Assembly (NCBI GenBank): GCA_021788415.1
Contig: JAJYKR010000001.1
Span: 248,001-312,000 of the forward strand
Direction of reading: 5' to 3'
Source: an archaeon
Lineage (GTDB): Archaea; Thermoproteota; Nitrososphaeria; Nitrososphaerales; UBA183
Length of the DNA: 64,000 nucleotides
In this document: in pieces, positions 41,779 to 50,918 of the stretch
How positions within the stretch are numbered: position 1 is the first letter of the stretch
How the letters are laid out: each line of letters begins with the position of its first letter
The notes under the pieces: generated by a model
The model's database searches: none
Seen by the model: the letters and a program-made list of their open reading frames with translations, nothing else
Told to the model about the DNA's origin: nothing
Made by a program: the position numbers and the translations under genes

Positions 41779-42237
41779 ATGGCAAGCAACGGCAAGGGGT
41801 TCCAGAAAATTGTGGTCGCCTTCGACGGGTCGAAGGACTCGGTGGAGGCCGTCCGGCTGGCGTGCTCGATGGCCGCGAAGTTCGGGTCCAAACTGACGGT
41901 GACCCACGTCTACAGCTCGCCTGCGATGATATTCTCGGGAGGGGCTGGCATACCCATCCCCAACTACGGCGAACTGGATGACGCGGCGAAGGAGGCGGCG
42001 GAGGCGGTCCTCTCCAGGGGGGTCCAGCTCGCGGCCCAGGCGGGGGTGAACGCCAAGGGGGAGCTACTCGAGGCTGCGTCAGTGGTGGAGGCGCTGGTGG
42101 GTTTCGCAACTGACCAGAAGGCCGACCTCATCGTGGTGGGGACGAGGGGGATGACCGGATTCAAGAAACTGATTGTCGGTAGCGTCTCCTCCGGCCTGGT
42201 CGGACACTCTCATTGCCCGGTCCTCGTGGTAAGATGA
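41779..42237 (+). CDS. Universal stress protein, UspA family
   Basis: This 152-residue protein has KIVVAFDGSKDSVEA at the start and the ATP-binding VVGTRGMTGFKKLIVGSVSSGLVGHSHCPVLVV at the end (G-x2-G-x9-G-S/T type), so it probably binds ATP. A TTAAAT box at 41742 puts the transcript start near 41771, hence ATG 41779 rather than GTG 41764. It is 4 bases before a CBS gene, with which it forms a likely stress/energy-sensing operon. Confidence 0.9.
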   Translation: MASNGKGFQKIVVAFDGSKDSVEAVRLACSMAAKFGSKLTVTHVYSSPAMIFSGGAGIPIPNYGELDDAAKEAAEAVLSRGVQLAAQAGVNAKGELLEAASVVEALVGFATDQKADLIVVGTRGMTGFKKLIVGSVSSGLVGHSHCPVLVVR

Positions 42238-42241
42238 GAGG

Positions 42242-42673
42242 ATGATCTATGTCAAGGACATCATGGCCAGAAAAGTCAGGACCATAGACGCGGACGCCCC
42301 CATCAAAGAAGCGGCGGGGAAGATGGTGAGGTGGGGCATCGGCGCCCTCGTCATCACGAAGGGCGGGTCCAGGCCGGTGGGGATAGTCACAGAGGGGGAC
42401 ATCTCGAGGAGCGTGGCCAGGGGCCTCGACCCGGGCGGCAGCCTGACAACCCTGAGGAGGAAGAAGCTGGTCACGGTCTCTCCGGCCGAAAGGGTCGAGG
42501 TGGCGGCCAAGATCATGTCGGACGCGAGGGTCAAGAAGCTCCCGGTGATGGAGAGGGGGAAGCTCCTAGGCATCGTGACCCAGAGCGACATAGTGGGCTC
42601 GAGCTTCTCCCTGGTCACCTCCCTCAAAGAGATGGTCCAGGCGAGGTACAGGCCTCCGGACTTCGAAATGTGA
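42242..42673 (+). CDS. Two-CBS-domain protein
   Basis: This 143-residue protein is one Bateman pair: VKDIMARKVRTIDADAPIKEAA with GIVTEGDISRSVA, then KLVTVSPAERVEVAAKIM with GIVTQSDIVG. It likely binds AMP/ATP-like ligands. It is coupled to the UspA gene, and the two may sense the same nucleotide. Confidence 0.9.
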   Translation: MIYVKDIMARKVRTIDADAPIKEAAGKMVRWGIGALVITKGGSRPVGIVTEGDISRSVARGLDPGGSLTTLRRKKLVTVSPAERVEVAAKIMSDARVKKLPVMERGKLLGIVTQSDIVGSSFSLVTSLKEMVQARYRPPDFEM

Positions 42674-42738
42674 CCCCGGAGGCTCGCCCCCCACCGCGGA
42701 ACTGACTTTAAGCACCTGTCGGAAGGGGCGGTCACGGC

Positions 42739-43059
42739 TTGAGCATCCCAGACTACACCGTGGTGGTAGATTACGTCAGCGAAGGCGAGGTGGCGAACCT
42801 CATCAGGGGGTATGTCGAGGTGAAAGGGAAGAAGGTCAGGTTCTCCGGTGTGGCCTACGGTCGCTTCGGCGGCCAGAACTTCTCCCCACAGTTCACGGAG
42901 GGGGCGAAGTCGAAGCTCGCGGCCCTCACGGGGGACTTCCCGAAGTTCGAGGAGGATCTCCAGATGCGCCTGGTGAGGGGGGAGTTCGACGCAAAGCCCG
43001 GAAAGGACGAACACCACCATCACCATCACCTGGGCGAGCCGGAGGGGGGTCCCGCTTGA
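42739..43059 (+). CDS. Uncharacterised protein with natural hexahistidine near the C-terminus
   Basis: This 106-residue protein has a beta-rich N-terminal half (YTVVVDYVSEGEVANLIRGYVEVKGKKVRF) and six consecutive His codons at 43012-43029 (residues 92-97), followed by a Gly/Glu-rich end. The run could bind Ni, Cu or Zn. TTG 42739 is about 30 nt from a CTTTAAG box. Its TGA overlaps the next gene's TTG (TTGA), so the pair is co-translated. No family recognised. Confidence 0.65.
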   Translation: MSIPDYTVVVDYVSEGEVANLIRGYVEVKGKKVRFSGVAYGRFGGQNFSPQFTEGAKSKLAALTGDFPKFEEDLQMRLVRGEFDAKPGKDEHHHHHHLGEPEGGPA

Positions 43060-43979
43060 ACCTCCTCGTGGGCGGGACGGGTTTCGTCGGGGGGCACCTG
43101 GTGGAGTACCTGTTCCAGCAGGGTGAGATCTCCAAGGGAGCCTTCAGGATGGGGGCGCACCTGAAGACCATGGACACCAACGGGGTCCAGGGGATAGAGG
43201 TCGACCTCTCGGACCACCACTCGATCCACGAAGCCATGGAGGGGGTGGACGCGGTCTACAACCTGGCCTCCCCCATGCCGTATTCCGAGAGCGATTTCCT
43301 GGGGACCAGCACCGTGGGCCTGCTCAACCTCCTGGAGGCGGCCACCGAGGCGAATGCAAAGTGCTTCGTGCACCTGAGCACCCTGGACGTCTATGGGTTC
43401 GGCGCGACGAAGATCGACCCGTCGAGGGAACTCAGCCCGTCGGGGGAATATCAGAAAGCGAAGGCCGAAGCGGAGCGGCTCCTCCTCGAGTTCACGAAGC
43501 GGAGCGCCACACCCAGGATCACTGTGATTCGAGCTGCGAAGGCTTTCGGATCGAGGGACCCGTCGCTGGCCTTGCCCTTCCTCAGGATGATCGAGCAAGG
43601 GAGGGTGACAGTCCCCCGCGGCGGGACCATGTCCTACTCGCATCCGCGGGACATCGCCCAGGCGATGTACAAGGCGACCCAGGGGAACCTACGATCCGGC
43701 TCTTCCTACCTCGTGAAGTCCTTCGACGCAACCCCCGAGGCCCTGGCGAAGGGGCTGTCGTCAGCGGCAGGAAAAGACGCGGAGTTCAAGAAGCAGGGGC
43801 TCCTCTCCGGGCCAGCCATCCCGAGGTACGCTTCAGAGCAGTTGAGGGCGTCCCTTACCATCGACGACCAGCCGAGCTGGGCGGAGCTGGGGTACGCCCC
43901 GCAGTACGACCTGAAGGCCGCCTGCGACGAGGTCGCCGCCTGGTACAAGAAGGAGCCATGGGTCACCGAGAGCGCCTAG
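43056..43979 (+). CDS. NAD-dependent epimerase/dehydratase (3-beta-HSD-like extended SDR)
   Basis: This 307-residue extended SDR has [17 protein letters not shown] for the cofactor, [12 protein letters not shown] near 68, [11 protein letters not shown] near 105, and the YQKAK catalytic Tyr-x-x-x-Lys near 130. The C-terminal part is shorter than in sugar epimerases. Substrate unknown. TTGA coupling with the His-rich gene before it, and a 22-nt overlap with endonuclease III after it. Confidence 0.87.
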   Translation: MNLLVGGTGFVGGHLVEYLFQQGEISKGAFRMGAHLKTMDTNGVQGIEVDLSDHHSIHEAMEGVDAVYNLASPMPYSESDFLGTSTVGLLNLLEAATEANAKCFVHLSTLDVYGFGATKIDPSRELSPSGEYQKAKAEAERLLLEFTKRSATPRITVIRAAKAFGSRDPSLALPFLRMIEQGRVTVPRGGTMSYSHPRDIAQAMYKATQGNLRSGSSYLVKSFDATPEALAKGLSSAAGKDAEFKKQGLLSGPAIPRYASEQLRASLTIDDQPSWAELGYAPQYDLKAACDEVAAWYKKEPWVTESA

Positions 43980-44650
43980 GCATCCCCCAGCTTCTCAGGG
44001 AAATCAGGGGGATGGTCTATGGCTCCACGGACAGGAGGGCCACCGCCCTCGCCCAGTTGCAGGCAGCCGAGGAGGGGGACCCTTTCCGCATACTGATCGG
44101 GACCATTCTCTCCCACAGGACCAGGGATGAAAACACCACCAGGGCGACTGAAAACCTGTTTTCCAAGTACAAGACGCCCGAAGAGTTGGCGAAGGCAGAC
44201 CCCATCGCCGTCAGCCGGCTCATCAGGCCGGCAGGGTTCTACAGGATGAAGGCGAAGAACATAATCCGGGTGTCCAAGCAGCTGGTCTCCGAGTTCGGTG
44301 GAGAAGTCCCTGAAAGCGAAGAGGAACTGCTGACGCTCCACTCGGTCGGGAGGAAGACGGCGAACTGCGTCCTCGTGTACGCCTTCAACAAGCCGGCCAT
44401 ACCCGTGGACACCCACGTCCACCGGATTTCGAACAGGCTCGGGCTGGTGAAGACGAAGACTCCCGAGGAGACCGAGGCTGGGCTCGTCAAGACGGTCCCC
44501 CGCCGCTACTGGCTTGAGCTTAACGACCTGTTCGTGAGGTTCGGGCAGACCACCTGCAAGCCCATCGGACCGAAATGCTCGTCGTGCACCATCGCCCCCT
44601 CCTGCGAGTACTACAAGGCCGTCGTTGCACCCCGGACCAAAGATTCTTAG
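43958..44650 (+). CDS. nth: Endonuclease III (DNA glycosylase/AP lyase)
   Basis: This 230-residue HhH-GPD glycosylase has [20 protein letters not shown] near 125 (helix-hairpin-helix with the Schiff-base Lys), the catalytic Asp in [16 protein letters not shown] near 150, and the [4Fe-4S] ligands C-x6-C-x2-C-x5-C in [17 protein letters not shown] near 205. It removes oxidised pyrimidines and nicks the AP site. ATG 43958 lies inside the preceding epimerase gene. Confidence 0.94.
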   Translation: MGHRERLGIPQLLREIRGMVYGSTDRRATALAQLQAAEEGDPFRILIGTILSHRTRDENTTRATENLFSKYKTPEELAKADPIAVSRLIRPAGFYRMKAKNIIRVSKQLVSEFGGEVPESEEELLTLHSVGRKTANCVLVYAFNKPAIPVDTHVHRISNRLGLVKTKTPEETEAGLVKTVPRRYWLELNDLFVRFGQTTCKPIGPKCSSCTIAPSCEYYKAVVAPRTKDS

Positions 44651-44674
44651 CCCCACTTTGGAGGCTGGCGGCCT

Positions 44675-44995
44675 GTGCCGACGCTGGAAGCTTCGAAGAA
44701 GAAGGTCGAGGAGCTCGTCGTGGCGAAGGGGTTCGGCAACTCCCCCGACGAGATCGCCAACAAGCTGCTCTTCGCGTTCATAGAGCTCGGGGAGGCCGGG
44801 GACTCCTGGAAGAAGGGGCGGCCGAAGGAGGAGACCATCGAGGAGCTGATCGACGTGATATTCTACGTGCTTGACGCCTCGAGATTGATCTCCCCCGAAG
44901 CAGACCTCGACGCCGTCTTCGAAGCGAAGTGGACGAAGAACATGACGAGGCCCCACAGGTACGGCGAAGGCTTCAGGGACAAGAAACAGGGCTAG
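44675..44995 (+). CDS. MazG-like nucleotide pyrophosphohydrolase
   Basis: This 106-residue all-alpha protein has FIELGEAGDSWKKG near 35 and EETIEELIDVIFYVLDA near 50, giving the acidic Mg-binding pair of helices (E-x-x-E and E-x-x-D) of MazG/iMazG proteins. It hydrolyses (d)NTPs to NMP and pyrophosphate, probably as house-cleaning next to endonuclease III. Its stop shares CTAG with the next, convergent gene. Confidence 0.82.
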   Translation: MPTLEASKKKVEELVVAKGFGNSPDEIANKLLFAFIELGEAGDSWKKGRPKEETIEELIDVIFYVLDASRLISPEADLDAVFEAKWTKNMTRPHRYGEGFRDKKQG

Positions 44996-45231
44996 TCTTC
45001 CTTCACCCAGGTGACCTGCTTGTCTGCATGGCAGACGTACCCAACGTACCCTGGGCCTCGGCCGTCAGTCACGGTCTCAGTCTTCATCAGGGGGAGACCG
45101 CAGAGGGTGCACTTCATCTCCGACCCCTCCTGCCTGACCGTCCCCCAGTCGACCATGTAGTACGTCAGCCACATGGGGGATACGTCTGTCTTCAACGCGA
45201 CTGCGCTCCAGAGGGATTGGCCCTTAAGCAT
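44992..45231 (-). CDS. Small putative zinc-finger protein
   Basis: Up to 79 residues, with CTLCGLPLM near residue 41 and a single CHAD near 67; the ligand set for one zinc would be C-x2-C and C/H. ATG 45231 is only about 16 nt from the GATTTAAT box, so the start may be TTG 45195 or ATG 45156 (MVDWGTV). Function unknown. Confidence 0.5.
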   Translation of the reverse strand: MLKGQSLWSAVALKTDVSPMWLTYYMVDWGTVRQEGSEMKCTLCGLPLMKTETVTDGRGPGYVGYVCHADKQVTWVKED

Positions 45232-45277
45232 GCGCTCCGGTGAGGATTAAATCCGGGCCCCCCTCCGGTGGCCAGCC

Positions 45278-46501
45278 ATGGAAACGCTGTTCCAGTCCTC
45301 GGTGGACGAGGTGGACCGCCTCGTCGGGCTCGGGGAGGAGGAGAAGGTGCTCCTCCAGGACGCCGACGCCGCCGCTGCGGAACTGCTCGTCTCTGAGTTC
45401 GAGAAGTACGTGGAGAGAAAATACAACCCCGAGATAGCCGGGGTGCTCAGGCGGCACAACCTGATGGGGGTCCCGATAGCCACGAAGTACGGGGGCCGGG
45501 GGGCGCGCCAGCTCGCCGAGGCCCTCTTCCTGGAGAGGATGGGGCAGACGGGGATGGGGGTCATCACGCTCGCGGACGTCCACATGTGCCTAGGGAGCCT
45601 CGCTGTCCAAGACTGGGGGAGCGAGGAACAGAAGGACAGGTACCTCCCTGCGGCGGCGAAGGGCGACGTCCTGTTCGCCTACGGCCTCACCGAGCCGGAG
45701 GCCGGCTCCGACCCCGGGTCGCTGAAGACCAGCTACGCCAGGGAAGGGGCTGGGTTCAGGCTGACGGGGTCGAAGTATCTGATCTCGAACGGCTCGATCG
45801 CGACCAACATGATAGTCTTCGCCCGACCTCAGGGCGACTCCAAAGGGGTCACCGCCTTCTTGGTCGACACCAAGCGGGAGGGGTTCAGCGTAGACATGAG
45901 GCTCGAAGAGAAGATAGGGCTCTTCACCTCGGACACGTCCCTGGTCAGCCTCGACGGGGCGTTCGTGCCAAAGGAAGACGTGCTCGGTGAAGAAGGGAAG
46001 GGGCTCTCGGTCGCATACTCGGCCCTCCTCAACGGCCGGATAGGCATCGCGTCCGGGTGCCTCGGGGTGATGGAGGACTGCCTCAACCAGGTCAGGGAGC
46101 GGACCACGTCCAGGGTGCAGCACGGGAAGGAGATAGCCAGGCACCAGCTGATCCAGAAGCACGTCGCCTTCATCGAATCCAGCCTCGAGGCGTGCAGGTG
46201 GCTGGTCTACAGGGCAGCGCTGAAGAAGGACGAATTCGGAGGCTCCCCCAGGGACGTCTCGCTCCGCTCGGAGGCGGACAGGCTCTCCGCGGTGGCGAAG
46301 TACATGTCGTCAAGGTGCGCCTTCGAGTCGGCGGACAGGGCCGTGCAGTGCTTCGGGGGGTTCGGATACTCGATAATGTCCCCCGTCGCAAAGCACTTCC
46401 TGGACTCCAGGGTCGCCAGGATCTACGAGGGCACCGACGAGATAATGGAGCTCAAGATAGCGTCGTCGGTCCTGGGGAAGCAGTTCGAGGCGTACAGATG
46501 A
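45278..46501 (+). CDS. Acyl-CoA dehydrogenase
   Basis: This 407-residue flavoenzyme oxidises acyl-CoA to trans-2-enoyl-CoA, passing electrons to ETF or another acceptor. Visible are the FAD/substrate loop YGLTEPEAGSDPGSLKTSY near 135, ISNGSIATNMIVFAR near 165, the C-terminal helical domain QCFGGFGYS near 365, and the catalytic Glu in RIYEGTDEIMEL near 388. A TTAAAT box at 45246 lies about 29 nt upstream of the ATG. Completes the acyl-CoA set of 8-13 kb, though far from it. Confidence 0.94.
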   Translation: METLFQSSVDEVDRLVGLGEEEKVLLQDADAAAAELLVSEFEKYVERKYNPEIAGVLRRHNLMGVPIATKYGGRGARQLAEALFLERMGQTGMGVITLADVHMCLGSLAVQDWGSEEQKDRYLPAAAKGDVLFAYGLTEPEAGSDPGSLKTSYAREGAGFRLTGSKYLISNGSIATNMIVFARPQGDSKGVTAFLVDTKREGFSVDMRLEEKIGLFTSDTSLVSLDGAFVPKEDVLGEEGKGLSVAYSALLNGRIGIASGCLGVMEDCLNQVRERTTSRVQHGKEIARHQLIQKHVAFIESSLEACRWLVYRAALKKDEFGGSPRDVSLRSEADRLSAVAKYMSSRCAFESADRAVQCFGGFGYSIMSPVAKHFLDSRVARIYEGTDEIMELKIASSVLGKQFEAYR

Positions 46502-46740
46502 CGCAGGGCCCCATGGACCATCACAGCAGGCTGCGCAGGTTCTCCCTGGTCGTGGCAGTTCTCGGCGCCTCCCTGTCGACCGCCGTCACCGTCATGAACA
46601 GGTTCTATTGGGAGCCTGGGAACCTCGCGGTCCTAGTCGCGAACCTGGCCATCCTCGCCATCTTCGTTGCACTCGGTGCAGCCTCAGCCGCGCCGCGGGG
46701 GCCGCGCGGGCTTCTGGCCAGGGCCGCGCTCCCCATATGA
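46498..46740 (+). CDS. Small two-helix membrane protein
   Basis: This 80-residue protein has helices FSLVVAVLGASLSTAVTVM and LAVLVANLAILAIFVALGAAS and a basic tail. Its ATG overlaps the acyl-CoA dehydrogenase stop as ATGA, so it is translated with it. Function unknown. Confidence 0.65.
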   Translation: MTQGPMDHHSRLRRFSLVVAVLGASLSTAVTVMNRFYWEPGNLAVLVANLAILAIFVALGAASAAPRGPRGLLARAALPI

Positions 46741-46789
46741 CGTTCCGCCGTCGGATAGGGGTTATATCGCCCGGGAGCGCCGGTTCGCC

Positions 46790-47236
46790 ATGCAACTCCA
46801 CCTCGACGGGTCGACCGTCATCAACGCCCCCCAGAGCAAGGTGTACGCCCTCCTCACCGACCCCAATTTCATAGCCAAGACACTCCCAGACGCCGAGGAC
46901 GTCCACGTGCTCGACGCCCAGAGCCTGGAAGCAAGGATGAAGCTGAGGGTCGCGGTGGTGTCGAGCGCGCTGAAGGTGAAGATGAGCATCTCGAAGACCG
47001 CGCCCGGCTCCAAGGCGACGTTGGTCGCGGAAGGGACGGGGAGCGGGAGCGCCATGAAGATCACCAGCGTCTTCGACCTGGCTGGGGGTTCGTCAACCAC
47101 CATGGGCTGGTCGGCGGACGCTGAGATAACGGGCGTGATGGCGGGCCTGGGCTCGTCCCTCCTGAAGGGCTTCGCGACCAAGAAGGTGGCCGAAATCTTC
47201 GAAGGGATCACCAAGGCAATCGAAGAGGCAGCCTGA
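46790..47236 (+). CDS. SRPBCC/CoxG-like ligand-binding protein
   Basis: This 148-residue SRPBCC-fold protein has the CoxG pattern: STVINAPQSKVYALLTDPNFIAKTLPDAEDV at the start, a central KVKMSISKTAPGSKATLVAEGTG, and GLGSSLLKGFATKKVAEIFEGI at the end. CoxG proteins of CO dehydrogenase clusters anchor or insert the enzyme; no coxMSL is near, so the ligand is open. A GTTATATC box 26 nt upstream of ATG 46790 decides the start. Confidence 0.85.
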   Translation: MQLHLDGSTVINAPQSKVYALLTDPNFIAKTLPDAEDVHVLDAQSLEARMKLRVAVVSSALKVKMSISKTAPGSKATLVAEGTGSGSAMKITSVFDLAGGSSTTMGWSADAEITGVMAGLGSSLLKGFATKKVAEIFEGITKAIEEAA

Positions 47237-47451
47237 GCCCTGAGCGGTCAGGCCAGCGGCGCTCCCGGGGGATGAAGGCGGGAGGCACCGGCGTCCCCGG
47301 CCAGGCTGGCCGGGTCCCTCCAATGCCTGCTGGCGAGCGCTGCGGCAACAACCCTCTGCCTTCCGTCATGAACCAAAACGAAGACGATTAGCAGGCTTAC
47401 GTCAAGCCACGTTAAATACGGACCGGGGGTCGGCGGCCCTGGCACCCTGCC

Positions 47452-48396
47452 ATGACCCGGATATTCTTCACGACTGACGTCCACGGCTCGGACAGGTGCT
47501 TCAGGAAGTTCCTCAACGCGGCCAAGGTGTACAAGGCCAGCTGCCTTATCCTAGGCGGAGACATCACCGGCAAGGTCCTCATACCGGTCGTCGAGAGAGA
47601 GGACGGGAAGTACGAGGCCCAGGTCTTCGGCGAGCGAGCCGTCTTCGGAAAGGAGAAGGTGGACGAAGTCAGGAAGAGGCTGCAGGACGCGGGGCAGTAT
47701 TCGGTGGTCACCACCAGAGCGGGGCTGGCGGAGATCCAGGCGGACAAGGCCAAGGAGGAGAAGGTCTTCAACGATGCCATGGCCGAAGTCCTGACGTCCT
47801 GGGTGGCGCTGGCACAGGAGAGGCTGAAGGGGACGGGGACCGTGTGCTACGTCTCGCCGGGGAATGACGACAAGCTCGAAATCGATTCGGTCCTGGTGGA
47901 CTCCGGCCCGTTCGTCAACCCGGAAGACAGGGTCGTCGAACTCGATGGCGGATTCGAGATGATAACCTTGGGCACCGCCAACCCCACTCCCTGGAAGAGC
48001 CCCAGGGAGGTGAGCGAGGAGAGGCTCGGGGAGATTATAGAGCGCCTCGCGTCGCAGGTGAACAGGCCCGAGGACGCCGTCTACAACCTCCACGTCCCTC
48101 CGATAAACACTGAGCTGGACAGGGCCCCAGCCGTCAGCCACGACTTCAACTACGTGAAGGAAGGCCTCGGCGTCAAGTACATCCACGCGGGGAGCTCTGC
48201 CGTGCGGAAGGCTATCGAAAAGCATTCGCCCCTGCTCGGCCTCCACGGGCACATCCACGAGTCGAAGGGTTTCGTGAGGATAGGGCGAACCCTCTGCCTC
48301 AATCCGGGGAGCGAATACGCCGATGGAATCCTCCGCGGGGTGCTGGCCAACCTAGAACCGGGGAAGGTCCACGACTTTATGCTCACGAGCGGCTAG
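47452..48396 (+). CDS. Calcineurin-like metallophosphoesterase
   Basis: This 314-residue protein has FTTDVHGSDR (motif I, D-x-H), LILGGDITGK (motif II), YVSPGNDD near 138 (motif III, GND rather than GNH), YNLHVPP near 207 and GLHGHIHESKG near 255 (GHxH). It is a binuclear metal phosphoesterase of unknown substrate. TTAAATAC box at 47412, with about a 10-nt leader. Stop shared as CTAG with the ABC permease. Confidence 0.87.
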   Translation: MTRIFFTTDVHGSDRCFRKFLNAAKVYKASCLILGGDITGKVLIPVVEREDGKYEAQVFGERAVFGKEKVDEVRKRLQDAGQYSVVTTRAGLAEIQADKAKEEKVFNDAMAEVLTSWVALAQERLKGTGTVCYVSPGNDDKLEIDSVLVDSGPFVNPEDRVVELDGGFEMITLGTANPTPWKSPREVSEERLGEIIERLASQVNRPEDAVYNLHVPPINTELDRAPAVSHDFNYVKEGLGVKYIHAGSSAVRKAIEKHSPLLGLHGHIHESKGFVRIGRTLCLNPGSEYADGILRGVLANLEPGKVHDFMLTSG

Positions 48397-49244
48397 GACG
48401 TGAATTCCTTCCGCTCGAACAGGACTAGGCCGAGTACCAGCATCACCACGAAGTAGATCCCGAGTATCAGAAGCCCCTCGGGGACGGTCGCGTTGAACTG
48501 GGAGATGGTGAACCTGCCTCCTGGCCCTGCAGCTACCACCGTCTTGGCTGCGGGATACGGCACGGTCAGGATGTTGGACACGATGCCCGCGCCATAGGTG
48601 ATGGAGAACCAGGGCTCGATCCCGGCGACCAGGGCCGCGACGGTGTCGACGACATTGAAGACAAAGAGCAGGAGTATCACGCTCATGAGTATGGAGATGG
48701 AGCTGCTCTTGAACAAGGAGCTGAAAGCGAAGGCGAGCGACAGGGCCGCCACCATGTATACGAAGGCGAAGGCAACCGACTGCACGAACTCCCAGGGGAC
48801 GGTCCCAGGGAAGTAGAACAGGCCGTTGGCCAGCATGGCCAGGGCGAACACCGCGAGGACGATGGTCGACGCGACCAGGGCCGCGATCCACTTCCCGAGG
48901 TAGATGGCCGACCTTCTGATTGGGTTGGGGACCAGGAAGTAACCCGTCCGGTTCTGGAACTCCCCTGAAATGGCATCTCCTCCGAAGAAGGCGGCGGAAA
49001 GGACCACCACGAAGTTGGCGAAACTCCCCCATCCCGCCCCGTAGAAGCCCAGCGCGTTCCCATCAACGAAGCCAGGGGGCCTGTAGTACCCGACGAGGAC
49101 GGTGAGGAGCCCGGATATGATCAGAATGATGGCGAGCATGACGTAGAACCGCCGCGCCCTGAAATAGTTGAGGAAGTTGTACTTCGCAGAGATCCAGACG
49201 TGGGCCAGTGAACCCGCCTTCGCTCTGGGGTGCTCTTCCGACAT
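48393..49244 (-). CDS. ABC-2 type transporter permease
   Basis: This 283-residue protein has six helices. The first cytosolic helix ISAKYNFLNYFRARRFYVML and the NRTGYFLVPNPIRRSAIYLGKW coupling region are typical ABC-2/DUF990-type exporters. It works with the ATPase encoded 3 bases upstream and probably exports drugs or lipids. Confidence 0.88.
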   Translation of the reverse strand: MSEEHPRAKAGSLAHVWISAKYNFLNYFRARRFYVMLAIILIISGLLTVLVGYYRPPGFVDGNALGFYGAGWGSFANFVVVLSAAFFGGDAISGEFQNRTGYFLVPNPIRRSAIYLGKWIAALVASTIVLAVFALAMLANGLFYFPGTVPWEFVQSVAFAFVYMVAALSLAFAFSSLFKSSSISILMSVILLLFVFNVVDTVAALVAGIEPWFSITYGAGIVSNILTVPYPAAKTVVAAGPGGRFTISQFNATVPEGLLILGIYFVVMLVLGLVLFERKEFTS

Positions 49245-49247
49245 GTC

Positions 49248-50180
49248 CTAAAGGGTCTCCTTGATCAGCGACAGATAGGCGTCTTCGAGCCCCGAAGCCG
49301 GGGCGAACGTCAGCGCACCAGCCTTCAGACCTGCCACCAGCTCGAGGAGCTTGTCCTGGGTGACTGCTGCATGGTCGAACTTCACTATCAGGTGCCTGTC
49401 ATTCGACCTGGTGGCGGACGACACGCCCTGGAGCTTTGAGACGCGGAGCCTGAGGGGCTCGTCTACTCCCCCCGCGAAGCCGATCTCCACGGCGTTCCCC
49501 CCTCCGGCGAACTTCCCAGTCACGTTTTCGATGGTGTCATACACCAGGAGCTTCCCATGGTCTATCATCGCCACCTCCTGGCAGACCTCTGTCACCTCGG
49601 CGAGAAGGTGGGAGCTCATGAAGACGAGCCTGTCTTTGAGGGACATCACGATGTCCCTGACCTCGCTCATCCCCCTGGGGTCCAGTCCTGTCGAGGGCTC
49701 GTCGAGTATGATCACTTCCGGGTCGCTCAGGAGCGTCGAGGCCACGTTCACCCTCTGCTTCATCCCTTTGGAGAACCCTCCGACCTTCTTGTTCTCCCAT
49801 TCGCTCATCTTGACCCTCGCAAGCGCCTCGTCTATCCTCTTGTTCCTCTCCCCGCGAGGGACCCCCCGGATCTCGCAGAGCATGGAGAGCGCCTCCTTGG
49901 GGGTCAGCGAAGGGTAGATTTCGGGGGTCTCGATGAGGGTGGAGCAGGACGCCAGCGCCCCTCTCTTGTCTTTCGCAACGTCTACCCCGTTGATAAGCGC
50001 CGTCCCCTCCGTGGCCCTGATCAGGCCCGCGAGTATCTTCATGGTGGTTGTCTTCCCTGCGCCGTTGGGGCCGAGGAACCCCACGCACTTCGTCCCCTGG
50101 ATCTTGAGGTCGAGCTTCGTGAGCGCCGCGAACTGTCCGTAGCTCTTGGAGAGCTGGCGCGCTTCGATGGATGGAGACAA
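49248..50180 (-). CDS. ABC transporter ATP-binding protein
   Basis: This 310-residue protein has Walker A GFLGPNGAGKTTTMKI near 35, the signature VGGFSKGMKQRVNVA near 130, Walker B EVIILDEPSTGLDPRG near 152 and the H-loop SSHLLAEV near 185. The C-terminal domain fits drug-exporter (CcmA-like) ATPases. TTG start 50180. It is co-transcribed with the permease and divergent from a PadR regulator. Confidence 0.93.
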   Translation of the reverse strand: MSPSIEARQLSKSYGQFAALTKLDLKIQGTKCVGFLGPNGAGKTTTMKILAGLIRATEGTALINGVDVAKDKRGALASCSTLIETPEIYPSLTPKEALSMLCEIRGVPRGERNKRIDEALARVKMSEWENKKVGGFSKGMKQRVNVASTLLSDPEVIILDEPSTGLDPRGMSEVRDIVMSLKDRLVFMSSHLLAEVTEVCQEVAMIDHGKLLVYDTIENVTGKFAGGGNAVEIGFAGGVDEPLRLRVSKLQGVSSATRSNDRHLIVKFDHAAVTQDKLLELVAGLKAGALTFAPASGLEDAYLSLIKETL

Positions 50181-50285
50181 CGGGGAAGCCTTACAGCCCG
50201 GCCGAGGGTCAGGATTTAAGGGTTATCTGATACGATATCGAATACTACTTTTATACCGCACCCTCAGCCGTGGGACGCTCTTAGC
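50181..50285. promoter_or_regulatory. Divergent promoter region with CGATATCG core between ABC and PadR genes
   Basis: On the minus strand CCTTAAATCC (50211-50220) serves the ABC ATPase. On the plus strand CTTTTATACC (about 50248) serves the PadR gene. Between them lies an AT-rich stretch with an 8-base palindrome CGATATCG at 50233-50240, flanked by GATA/AATA. This is the natural place for the PadR repressor to control both promoters. Confidence 0.5.
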
Positions 50286-50861
50286 ATGGCCCGCCCCCTC
50301 TCGAAGCGTTGGCTCAATCCCCAGGCCGTCCCTCGTGGGTTCCTGCGGCTCTACATCATGACACTCCTCTCCCGGGGACCTGAGACGGGCTACTCGATAA
50401 TCCAGAAGATAGACGAGAGGACGGAAGGCGCCTGGAGGCCGGGGCCGGGGACCATGTATCCCACGCTGAAGGGGCTGGTCTCCGACGGGCTCGTGAGGGC
50501 AGCGCCGGGCGTCGGCGCTTCAGGGGCCAAGGCGTACATGATGACCGCGGAGGGCCAGAGAGCGCTCAGGGAGATGCGCGAAAGGCTCGCCAGCCTGGGA
50601 AGGAAGGAGAGGGTCGTCGCCCGCCTGTTCTCAGATATTCTCCCGCCGACGGTCTACGTCCCGCTCGTGGTGAACAGATACAAGGAGGGGGCCCAACAGC
50701 TGAGGGAGAGGATGTCCGAGATCCCCCTTCCGGAGAGGGTGGCGTATCTCAAGGAGCTCAGGCTGTTCATGGAGACCCAGATCGGGTGGATCGACTCTCA
50801 GCTCCAGTTGCAGAGGGCGGTCCTTCACGGCGCCCCGCCGCGGCCACGCCGAAGATACTAG
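50286..50861 (+). CDS. PadR-family transcriptional regulator
   Basis: This 191-residue protein has a PadR winged helix (FLRLYIMTLLSRGPETGYSIIQKI, then PGPGTMYPTLKGLVSDGLV with the recognition helix, then KAYMMTAEGQRAL) and a C-terminal helical PadR-C-like dimer domain. PadR proteins often repress multidrug exporters. It lies between an ABC exporter and an MFS exporter. Confidence 0.9.
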   Translation: MARPLSKRWLNPQAVPRGFLRLYIMTLLSRGPETGYSIIQKIDERTEGAWRPGPGTMYPTLKGLVSDGLVRAAPGVGASGAKAYMMTAEGQRALREMRERLASLGRKERVVARLFSDILPPTVYVPLVVNRYKEGAQQLRERMSEIPLPERVAYLKELRLFMETQIGWIDSQLQLQRAVLHGAPPRPRRRY

Positions 50862-50918
50862 AGGAGGGACATCGCAGAACATGGTTCCAGTGCATTCCAT
50901 AGAGGGGACGGGCTGAGC

